The notes beneath the pieces were generated by a model. It had not been told where the DNA came from. It saw only the letters and a program-made list of their open reading frames with translations, and made no database searches. DNA of 18,251 bases. Origin: DASSRQ01 sp035701665. GTDB lineage: Bacteria > Vulcanimicrobiota > Vulcanimicrobiia > Vulcanimicrobiales > Vulcanimicrobiaceae. The first letter of the stretch is position 1. Each line of letters begins with the position of its first letter. The position numbers and the translations under genes are program-made. The stretch lies in the NCBI GenBank assembly GCA_035701665.1, contig DASSRQ010000084.1:1-18251 (forward strand). Direction: 5' to 3'. Shown here piece after piece: positions 9,495 through 18,251 of the stretch.

Positions 9495-9510
9495 TCCGTA
9501 AAATTACGGA
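9495..9510. promoter_or_regulatory. Short inverted repeat upstream of small membrane protein gene
   Basis: TCCGTAA and TTACGGA flank two A residues, a 7-bp perfect inverted repeat 36 bases before the ATG at 9546. It may be an operator, or a weak hairpin after the hydrolase gene. There is no T-run after it, so it is not a typical terminator. Confidence 0.25.
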
Positions 9511-9545
9511 CGCCGTAGCCGAGGCGCGCGCGGTAGCCTTAGTGC

Positions 9546-9884
9546 ATGAAACGCTTTCTAACGGGCTGCATCTACGCGTTTGCCGCTTACCTGGTGATCT
9601 TCGCGTGGAACGTAGGTGCCGCACTTCACACGTGCAGTTCCAACATGGACCTCGCAGCTGCCCTCAACTGGGTCATAGTACCGATGGCCCTCTGCACGAT
9701 CGTACCGATTTTCCCGGCTGCAGCGATCGTCGCCGGCGTTATCGGTTCGTACCGGCCGCCGCAATCGCGTCGCACGTGGCTGATGCTAGCAACAGTGATC
9801 GCCGCGATATGCATTGCAAGCACATGCCTCGCTTATGCAACCGCATCCCCATGGTATTCAGGCGCATGCACAATAAATTTTTAA
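9546..9884 (+). CDS. Small integral membrane protein, three predicted helices
   Basis: 112 residues. Hydrophobic segments lie at about 5-27 (GCIYAFAAYLVIFAWNVGAA), 39-66 (NWVIVPMALCTIVPIFPAAA and onward) and 80-100 (MLATVIAAICIASTCLAYA). A basic loop, SYRPPQSRR, sits between the last two and is probably cytoplasmic. Five cysteines are present. No family is recognised. It ends eight bases from the convergent hydrolase gene, with no clear terminator between them. Confidence 0.55.
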   Translation: MKRFLTGCIYAFAAYLVIFAWNVGAALHTCSSNMDLAAALNWVIVPMALCTIVPIFPAAAIVAGVIGSYRPPQSRRTWLMLATVIAAICIASTCLAYATASPWYSGACTINF

Positions 9885-9892
9885 TTCCGCGC

Positions 9893-10912
9893 CTAAGGTT
9901 TCACCACCGGCATCGAGGGCGAACGCGGCAGCGAAAAACGTGCGAATCCCTCCGGCGCCTGGCGCACCGTTCCTGAATGCATGTCGGCCCACGCTTGACG
10001 CAGCTGCGGGAGCAGCGTAACGACGCGATGCGTTCCGCCCTGTACGGAATAATAAGACACGCGCTCGTTGAAACCGGCGATGAATTCGGCGGTAGCCGTC
10101 GTGTATGCCGTGTCGATCGAGTCGTCTTTGGAGCCGGTCACAACATACGTCGGTAACTGGCGCATCGTCGCCATCACGGTGCGGATATCTTCGTTCAGCA
10201 GGCCGCCGGAGATGCACATTACCGCACGCCACGTCATCGGCTGCGACGGCGCAACTTCGAACACGGAGAAGCCGCCCATCGAGTAGCCGGCAAGATAGAT
10301 CCGGCGGCGGTCGACGGAAAACGTGTGCTGTACGGCGGCGAGCGCGTCGTAAACGTCGGAGAGCGCAGGTCCGCGAAAATCGTAGTTCGCGCGACCGTAA
10401 GGTGCGATGACGATACTGCCGGTCGAATCCGCCAACTCGCGAATATAAAACGGCGACATCAACTCGGACTCCGACTGCCCGTGGCCGTGCAAAAAGACGA
10501 CGACCGGCGTTGCAGCGCCCGGTTTGTAGGACTGCGGAACGTAGAGGGCCGAGGGCTGCATCGTTCCATCCGCACTCGACTTTAAGAAAACTTCGCGCAG
10601 GCCCGGCTCGGCGGTCACCGGGGTGTAATTGCGCTGCATCAGTTGCCGCACGACGTCCAGGTCCATGTGCGCCACGTTCACCGCATATTGGCGATATTGG
10701 TCCGCGGAATACCCGGACGGTAACGGTTCGTTGAGCGAGTTGAGCAGCGTCTCCGCATCGAACAGGCGCAGATAATAATCGAAGACTTGCGGCGATCCGC
10801 CGTCTTTTGCGGCTGCCGGCAATGCTGCGTAGTAGGTCGTCTCGGCCGAATGCACTTGCCCGATCAGATCGCTGACCGATATGGCAAGGGCCAAGACTGC
10901 GGCGAGTCCCAT
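9893..10912 (-). CDS. Secreted esterase-like alpha/beta hydrolase (PHB-depolymerase/feruloyl-esterase type)
   Basis: 339 residues. The start is hydrophobic (MGLAAVLALAISVSDLIG), probably a signal peptide or anchor, although it lacks the usual basic residues. A helical region of about 90 residues precedes the hydrolase domain. That domain has PVVVFLHGHGQSES (137-150, oxyanion loop), GYSMGG with nucleophile Ser211, an acid in GSKDDSID (263-267) and His295 in GGTHRVV. The arrangement resembles extracellular polyester or feruloyl esterases and dienelactone-type hydrolases. The frame is closed by a TAG upstream with no other start codon before the ATG, whose ribosome binding site is weak. Likely acts outside the cytoplasm on an ester or polyester substrate (inference). 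Confidence 0.75.
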   Translation of the reverse strand: MGLAAVLALAISVSDLIGQVHSAETTYYAALPAAAKDGGSPQVFDYYLRLFDAETLLNSLNEPLPSGYSADQYRQYAVNVAHMDLDVVRQLMQRNYTPVTAEPGLREVFLKSSADGTMQPSALYVPQSYKPGAATPVVVFLHGHGQSESELMSPFYIRELADSTGSIVIAPYGRANYDFRGPALSDVYDALAAVQHTFSVDRRRIYLAGYSMGGFSVFEVAPSQPMTWRAVMCISGGLLNEDIRTVMATMRQLPTYVVTGSKDDSIDTAYTTATAEFIAGFNERVSYYSVQGGTHRVVTLLPQLRQAWADMHSGTVRQAPEGFARFSLPRSPSMPVVKP

Positions 10913-10951
10913 GCCTTGGAAACGAGAAGTTGTCCGGCGGCGTGACTATGA

Positions 10952-10979
10952 AAAAGACCGCCGTTGCCGGCGGTCTTTT
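10952..10979 (-). terminator. Intrinsic terminator of the Thr/Asn/Pro-rich protein gene
   Basis: A 12-bp perfect stem (10952-10963 with 10968-10979, core GACCGCCG/CGGCGGTC) and a 4-base loop end in a T-run on the minus strand. It lies 26 bases after the stop of the secreted low-complexity protein gene and before the esterase gene, so the two minus-strand genes are probably transcribed separately. The A-run on the other side would also let it work for plus-strand transcripts. Confidence 0.85.
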
Positions 10980-11005
10980 CGTCTCACACGAGGGGCCTAA
11001 CGACG

Positions 11006-11596
11006 TTATTGTCCGCCGCCGCCGCCCGAAGCGCGCTTCACGTGGTGTTTGCTCTTATGCGACTTCATCGTTGCATAATTCGAATGCGCAACGGGACGGT
11101 TGAATTTATCGGTCCAGTTGGAACCATTCGGGTTGCTTGTCAGCGCGTTCATCTCCATACCGTTCGGACCGTTACCGGACGGCGATGTGGTGGTTGCGCC
11201 GGGCATGGGCTGCGCTCCGGTGGGCGTTATGCCGCCGGTGCCGTTGGCGGGCGTCGTGCCGGCAGGGCACTGCGCTTGCACGTTCGTCGTGGGTTTCTGC
11301 AGGGTCGGCGTTTGCGTTGTCGTCGTTCCCGGGCCGTTCGGATTATTTTGCGTAACCGGCGTGCCGGGCACCGTCGCGTTCGTCGACGTCGTAGCGTTCG
11401 GCGTTTGCGTTACGGTCGCCGTACCGTTTGGATTACATTGTACGTGGTTGCCGCTGTTCGGAACGGTCACGTTCTGCGGGACGGGCGGATTCGTTTGCGT
11501 ATTCGTCGTCGTGGATTGCGCCGCGGCGGGCAACGCCAGCGCTGCCGCAAATCCGGCCGCAGTCGCGATCCCTAATACCTTTGCTCCAATGCTCAT
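11006..11596 (-). CDS. Secreted low-complexity Thr/Asn/Pro-rich protein
   Basis: 196 residues from the ATG at 11596; the TTG just before it is not needed, because GAGGAG lies 7 bases upstream of the ATG. MSIGAKVLGIATAAGFAAAL plus ALPAAAQS is a clear signal peptide. The mature part is rich in Thr, Asn, Pro, Gly and Gln, with two isolated cysteines (VQCNPNG and AQCPAG) and no expected globular fold. The tail is basic (HKSKHHVKR) and ends in a glycine run. It may be a disordered envelope or matrix protein, perhaps nucleic-acid- or polysaccharide-binding at the tail (inference). It has its own terminator downstream. Family not recognised. Confidence 0.65.
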   Translation of the reverse strand: MSIGAKVLGIATAAGFAAALALPAAAQSTTTNTQTNPPVPQNVTVPNSGNHVQCNPNGTATVTQTPNATTSTNATVPGTPVTQNNPNGPGTTTTQTPTLQKPTTNVQAQCPAGTTPANGTGGITPTGAQPMPGATTTSPSGNGPNGMEMNALTSNPNGSNWTDKFNRPVAHSNYATMKSHKSKHHVKRASGGGGGQ

Positions 11597-11669
11597 CAAT
11601 ACACTCCTCGCAATCTGCTGCTTCTAAAGTGAAGACTCCAAGGCGTTAGGTACCCACCGCTACCAAAAA

Positions 11670-11816
11670 TTAAGGCTTGCAGACGGTCGACTGCGTAATC
11701 GCTGTTCCGCGATTTTCGGTTGTTGTAACCGTGCGGCCGTTCGTCGTAACGGTCGCCGCATGCGGCTGCGTCGGAGCGCCTGGTTGATGACCAGAGCGCG
11801 GGCGGGTATCAAACAT
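11670..11816 (-). CDS. Possible 48-aa Thr-rich small protein or gene remnant
   Basis: The minus strand is open from an ATG at 11816 to the TAA at 11670-11672 and reads MFDTRPRSGHQPGAPTQPHA, then a Thr-rich stretch ending TAITQSTVCKP. An in-frame ATG at 11837 would add seven residues but would overlap the plus-strand gene that begins at 11818. There is no convincing ribosome binding site or signal peptide. The Thr-rich tail resembles the style of the neighbouring secreted protein, so it may be the 3-prime end of a broken relative. The rest of 11597-11817 shows nothing further. Confidence 0.25.
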   Translation of the reverse strand: MFDTRPRSGHQPGAPTQPHAATVTTNGRTVTTTENRGTAITQSTVCKP

Positions 11817-11817
11817 C

Positions 11818-12084
11818 GTGCAGTTTGTTGCCTTCATTAAAAAGATCGATGGATTCGTTCGCCGGCAATGTCCGGCGGCGCAAGTTTCGGTCTACGATCA
11901 CTCGCAAGCGCGGTGGTCGTGCGGCGGCAACGTGGTTGCGCTTGAAGTCGTCAAAGATGCATTCAAGCTGACGATCGAACACCAAGGCATCGTGCTTTAT
12001 CAAGCGGTCGATGTAATGGACGAAGCCGCCTCCGTCAGCACCGCGCAATCGATTGCGCAAGCACTGCAGGAAGCGGCTTCGTAA
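11818..12084 (+). CDS. Hypothetical 88-aa protein
   Basis: The frame starts at GTG 11818 and encodes a small soluble protein: FVAFIKKIDGFVRRQCPAAQ, a beta-rich middle (WSCGGNVVALEVVKDAFKLT onward), and a C-terminal helix SIAQALQEAAS. There is no signal peptide. Codon use fits the neighbouring plus-strand genes better than the reverse reading does. The ribosome binding site is poor and the true start is uncertain. It converges on the large lipoprotein gene with only 21 bases between stops. No family recognised. Confidence 0.5.
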   Translation: MQFVAFIKKIDGFVRRQCPAAQVSVYDHSQARWSCGGNVVALEVVKDAFKLTIEHQGIVLYQAVDVMDEAASVSTAQSIAQALQEAAS

Positions 12085-12105
12085 CGCTACGTGCGCGTAG
12101 ACGTA

Positions 12106-13818
12106 TTAAGAGCCGAAGTTCGGGAGAGGCATCAGCGTGACGTCGGCATGTGCTCTGCCGAAGTAATAGTCGCCGCGGGGCAGTCCGTGCGAATTGTTCG
12201 CATTCGTCACCGTTAAATGAAGGGCGACGACATCGGCGATATACGGCGCTTTAGCGCTGCCCGAGCTGATCGTTTGGCCCACGATCGCGGTGCCCAGGCC
12301 GGGAATCGTAACGCGCAGATTCGTCGGCAGCGGACCGGAATACGTCTTGCCGCCGATCGTCAGCGAGTTCGCGCCCACGGAGACGATCGTTCCTATGCCG
12401 TTCTGCATCCCCGGAACGTCGAGCGCGACAGCCTCGGCTTGGAGACCGTTCGCGCTGATATCGGAGCCGAGCACGAGACTGCTAATCGATGCCAGAGCGG
12501 CTCCGGCGGTACCGCCCGAAGGTGCCGAAATGTTGCGGTTCCAGATCGATCCATTGACGACCGAAGGCGCGGCCGAGAGCGAACGTAGAGCGCCGAGTGA
12601 GGTCAACTGTTTCGACCGGAACGTCGGCCCGCCAGGTCCAAATTGCACGGTTTCCGCGACGTTCGTCATATTCTGCACCAGACCGTTGGAGCCGAAGGTG
12701 AACGAGTACTGCGTGGTCTGGTCTTGACCTTGGGGACAATTGAATGCGACCTCGCTCACCGGGCTGCCGTTTAGTGCCATAGCGCCGTAGGACTGCGCTG
12801 TCGCGTACGCGCCATTGGACGGGATTGCAATGTCGGCGATACCGGATCCGACGACGATGTCGTACCCTTGCGGTAACCCGTAGGGGTAGGTCGTTGCGGT
12901 TACATAGACGTGGATACCGGCGGTTTGTACCGACGCTCCAAATCCGAACCCGATCGGAAGAATGTTGACCGTTTGCTCGTTGAGAACCACGTAGCCGACG
13001 TTCGGAATCGCTACTTGCTGGTTGACCGCACCGGTTGCGACGACCGGCTGACCGCCGATCCGCAAATTACGGAAGGCCGTCTGCGATGTCGGTGCCTGAA
13101 GCGTTACGCCGGCGGTCGTCGTGACGCTGTCGGCCGTGACCAATCCGGAGAGGATGTTCACGTTCGGCACGTAGCTCGTCGAGGTCAAGCCATTGCTGGA
13201 CTTCGAGTTCGTGCGTAGTAGACGTCCATATCCCGCGCCCGTCGTGACGTACTGTGACGAAACGTTCGCGTTCGTCTGCACGGCGGTCTGGGCTGCCATC
13301 ATGCAATCCGCGCTTTGCTGGTCGTCGATGGGCGTTCCGGCGGTGGGCGGAAGCGTGGGGGCAGGCGTGGGCGTTGCGGTGGGCACCGGCGTTGGCGTCG
13401 GCCCGCAGGACGGGGGGCAAATGTTCATCGGGATGCACGTCGGTTCGACGCCGGTAAACCCGGGCGGACACGGCATCGGCGCGCAGGCCGGCGGTACACC
13501 CGTCATCAGCGGAGGACACGGTGTCGGCGTGGCGACGGCGGTGAGCGGGTGGCGTCCGCCTTTGTCGACCAGGGGCCGGTTTCCAACTTGGCCGTTCGTG
13601 TACAACTGGACGGCATAGGTCTCGCCGTGGGTGTACGGGCCGGGGTTCTGGCCCGAGGGCACCGCATCGGAGCCGCGCGGTACGGAAGTATCGGCGCCGC
13701 TCGCACCGGGGAGCGCTTGCTGCTGGTTCACTCCGGGAACCATGGGCGACGCGTTGTGGCCGCCGCAAGACGTGAAAACGACCGTGCTTAGAAGCACGGC
13801 TGCCAGAAACTTTTTCAT
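12106..13818 (-). CDS. Lipoprotein with Pro/Cys-rich stalk and choice-of-anchor-P-like domain
   Basis: 570 residues from the ATG at 13818; GGGGAG just upstream supports it over the GTG at 13830. The signal peptide MKKFLAAVLLSTVVFTSCGG places the lipidated cysteine at 18. Residues about 97-140 are a Pro/Cys-rich stretch with two copies of a CPP..TGV.P.C.PM pattern, followed by a Pro-Thr stalk to about 163. Residues about 190-340 (VNILSGLVTADSVTTTAG, FRNLRIGGQPV, GYVVLNEQTV, YDIVVGSGIADI) follow the layout of choice-of-anchor P domains known from secreted actinobacterial proteins, by memory. The C-terminal 200 residues are beta-rich with a VGANSLTIGGKTYSG module. Probably a surface-exposed lipoprotein with a stiff, possibly disulfide-linked stalk (inference). 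Divergent from rpoC. Confidence 0.7.
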   Translation of the reverse strand: MKKFLAAVLLSTVVFTSCGGHNASPMVPGVNQQQALPGASGADTSVPRGSDAVPSGQNPGPYTHGETYAVQLYTNGQVGNRPLVDKGGRHPLTAVATPTPCPPLMTGVPPACAPMPCPPGFTGVEPTCIPMNICPPSCGPTPTPVPTATPTPAPTLPPTAGTPIDDQQSADCMMAAQTAVQTNANVSSQYVTTGAGYGRLLRTNSKSSNGLTSTSYVPNVNILSGLVTADSVTTTAGVTLQAPTSQTAFRNLRIGGQPVVATGAVNQQVAIPNVGYVVLNEQTVNILPIGFGFGASVQTAGIHVYVTATTYPYGLPQGYDIVVGSGIADIAIPSNGAYATAQSYGAMALNGSPVSEVAFNCPQGQDQTTQYSFTFGSNGLVQNMTNVAETVQFGPGGPTFRSKQLTSLGALRSLSAAPSVVNGSIWNRNISAPSGGTAGAALASISSLVLGSDISANGLQAEAVALDVPGMQNGIGTIVSVGANSLTIGGKTYSGPLPTNLRVTIPGLGTAIVGQTISSGSAKAPYIADVVALHLTVTNANNSHGLPRGDYYFGRAHADVTLMPLPNFGS

Positions 13819-13829
13819 CTTTCTCCCCA

Positions 13830-13900
13830 CGGGCTAACCGCCCGGACGCCAGATGGGAGTCCCTTCCGCAGAGCGCACGCTTGCCCTGCGCTTTTGCGTG
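13830..13900 (-). promoter_or_regulatory. Structured 5-prime leader of the large lipoprotein gene (unidentified)
   Basis: On the minus strand this leader contains two interleaved pairings, CGCAG/CTGCG (13867-13871 with 13886-13890) and CACGC/GCGTG (13876-13880 with 13896-13900). These can form either a pseudoknot or two alternative hairpins. A third hairpin, CGGGC/GCCCG with loop GGTTA (13830-13844), sits right before the ribosome binding site. The order suggests a regulatory RNA, but it does not match a riboswitch class I can name; a few bases recall c-di-GMP-I RNA, but the second conserved block is missing. Confidence 0.25.
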
Positions 13901-13903
13901 GTC

Positions 13904-13931
13904 TTTACTTCCTATAGCGGTGTGGTAAAAT
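13904..13931 (+). promoter_or_regulatory. Sigma70-type promoter of rpoC (extended -10)
   Basis: TTTACT (13904-13909) and TAAAAT (13926-13931) are separated by 16 bases, with TG at 13923-13924 giving an extended -10 element (TGGTAAAAT). Transcription would start near 13938, leaving a leader of about 130 bases before the rpoC start. It implies that rpoC here has its own promoter. Confidence 0.6.
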
Positions 13932-14020
13932 AACCGTCTGCGCTCCGCGATGCGACGGTGAGCCCCCCTACGTGACCCCGTGGGTTGTTGTGGCTCTGCG
14001 TAAGCTTCCGGAGAGGTCGG

Positions 14021-14063
14021 CCTTCGACGGGCTCAGGCGTCCTTCGACAGGCTCAGGATGACA
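14021..14063. repeat. Two tandem copies of an interspersed repeat directly before rpoC
   Basis: CCTTCGACGGGCTCAGG (14021-14037) and CCTTCGACAGGCTCAGG (14041-14057) differ at one base and are spaced 20 bases apart; the second continues as ATGACA. The sequence matches, from memory, a short repeat often seen dispersed between genes in environmental bacterial genomes (reverse-strand form TGTCATCCTGAGCCTGTCGA). The right end, AGGATGA at 14055-14061, is nine bases from the rpoC start and is the only good Shine-Dalgarno sequence there. Confidence 0.75.
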
Positions 14064-14067
14064 CTAC

Positions 14068-17835
<3,768 letters not shown>

Positions 17836-17854
17836 CGCTTCGCGTTATTGGTAG

Positions 17855-17887
17855 AAAGGGCGGTGCTTTCGCACCGCCCTTTTCTTT
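17855..17887 (+). terminator. Intrinsic terminator of rpoC
   Basis: A perfect 12-bp stem AAAGGGCGGTGC/GCACCGCCCTTT (17855-17866 with 17871-17882), a TTTC loop and a following T-rich tract (TTTTCTTTTC) lie 19 bases after the stop. This is a strong factor-independent terminator. Confidence 0.93.
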
Positions 17888-17965
17888 TCTGCAAATGGGC
17901 ACTTAATTGGCGGATCTGCGGCTGCGCCGGTCTACTTCAGGTAGCGTTGCGAGGGAAAGCCCCCC

Positions 17966-18035
17966 TCGATCTAGTCAATTATCTTATTGTTGCGTGTGGC
18001 GCCACACGTAACAATAAGATAATCACCTAGATCGA
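17966..18035. repeat. 70-bp spacerless inverted repeat (long palindrome)
   Basis: Two 35-base arms meet at GGC|GCC (18000/18001). Thirty-one of 35 positions pair: the inner 23 have only one mismatch (a G-T), then three mismatches, then nine outer pairs (TCGATCTAG/CTAGATCGA). The arms contain an AT-rich block, ATTATCTTATTGTT, unlike the GC-rich surroundings. Neither side is followed by a T-run, so it is not an ordinary terminator. A smaller CGAGGG/CCCTCG hairpin (17950-17968) overlaps its left end. It begins 130 bases after the rpoC stop and ends 12 bases from the antitoxin gene stop. No duplicated flanks are seen. The rest of 17888-17965 holds nothing I recognise. Confidence 0.9.
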
Positions 18036-18047
18036 CATGGTCACTGC

Positions 18048-18251
18048 CTAAACGTCTGACCCGCTCGCGTGCCACGGATTACCGCGAGCCTCCCAAGTTA
18101 GACGATTGTACCGATAGCGCCGCTTTCGGCGGATACCGGTCAGCGGTTTGAGAGCCGCGATACGTTGCACTATCTCGCCGTCTCGCAAGGCATTCCATAG
18201 CTCGACGCGATGCTGCATATTCAGCCAAAACATCGCTGAAGGTCCAAGGAC
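18048..18251 (-). CDS. HigA/VapI-family antitoxin, C-terminal part (cut by right edge)
   Basis: The last 67 residues are visible; the frame runs open through the right edge. VLGPSAMFWLNMQHRVELWN and EIVQRIAALKPL follow the segment just after the HTH in HigA-type antitoxins (typical form: ALGTSPEFWLNLQ..YDLW...IA.IKPL). The internal ATG at 18233 is not the real start, since the similarity begins before it. The tail of about 30 basic and aromatic residues (TGIRRKRRYRYNRLTWEARG onward) is longer than usual for the family. In such modules the antitoxin binds its own operator and the HigB toxin, an mRNA-cleaving RelE-like enzyme usually encoded just upstream, which would lie beyond the right edge. 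Confidence 0.7.
   Translation of the reverse strand, partial: VLGPSAMFWLNMQHRVELWNALRDGEIVQRIAALKPLTGIRRKRRYRYNRLTWEARGNPWHASGSDV

Noticed and set aside
11100..11627. 175-codon plus-strand frame opposite the Thr/Asn/Pro-rich protein
   Set aside because: Its Val/Phe/Gly-rich product is the reverse reading of Asn/Thr/Pro codons. The minus-strand gene has a signal peptide, ribosome binding site and terminator.
12087..12100. Small hairpin CTACG-TGCG-CGTAG between the 88-aa gene and the large lipoprotein gene as a terminator
   Set aside because: A 5-bp stem without a T-run is too weak to support as a terminator.
13972..14061. 29-codon GTG-started frame ahead of rpoC as a leader peptide
   Set aside because: No ribosome binding site, much of it consists of the tandem repeat, and it shows no regulatory motif such as codon runs.
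17848..18030. 60-codon plus-strand frame across the rpoC terminator and palindrome
   Set aside because: It is formed from the terminator and half of the inverted repeat, with no ribosome binding site or protein-like composition.

Overview
The window is GC-rich and densely coded. It is dominated by secreted proteins and lipoproteins, several with Pro-Thr linkers, plus a BTAD/NB-ARC/TPR regulator. The lipoboxes (mostly LAAC), Sec signal peptides and a compact RpoC of about 1255 residues indicate a bacterium, probably diderm. The style of the regulator and lipoproteins recalls Eremiobacterota (WPS-2/Vulcanimicrobiota), but that placement is an impression and no rRNA is present to test it.

Left part (1-6773): the first residues of a minus-strand membrane protein leave the left edge. 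Divergent from it lies a five-gene, head-to-tail plus-strand block: a large STAND-type regulator, a 64-residue LuxR-type HTH protein lying in the same reading frame after a single TAA, a secreted beta-rich protein, a lipoprotein with a (Pro-Thr)13 linker, and a lipoprotein with a virginiamycin-B-lyase/NHL-like propeller. Spacings are 9 and 3 bases, then two one-base TAATG overlaps, so the block looks like one transcriptional unit. It ends in a hairpin that can work in both directions.

Middle (6789-12084): a minus-strand pair (small lipoprotein and a secreted coiled-coil protein) is divergent from a plus-strand pair (a 3-hydroxyisobutyrate-dehydrogenase-family oxidoreductase overlapping an alpha/beta hydrolase). 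A three-helix membrane protein, a secreted esterase-like hydrolase, a Thr/Asn/Pro-rich secreted protein with its own terminator, a possible 48-residue remnant and an 88-residue hypothetical protein follow.

Right part (12106-18251): a large minus-strand lipoprotein with a Pro/Cys-rich stalk and a choice-of-anchor-P-like domain is divergent from rpoC. rpoC has its own good promoter, no rpoB next to it, a TTG start whose Shine-Dalgarno lies in a tandem copy of an interspersed repeat, and a strong terminator after it. Beyond it are a 70-bp spacerless inverted repeat and the C-terminal part of a HigA-family antitoxin running off the right edge.

No gene-free stretch exceeds 300 bases. No tRNA, rRNA, CRISPR array or transposase was seen. 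I found no clear new defence or biosynthetic system. The features most worth checking are the split regulator with its lipoprotein operon, the solitary rpoC with repeat-borne ribosome binding site, and the 70-bp palindrome beside the antitoxin gene.
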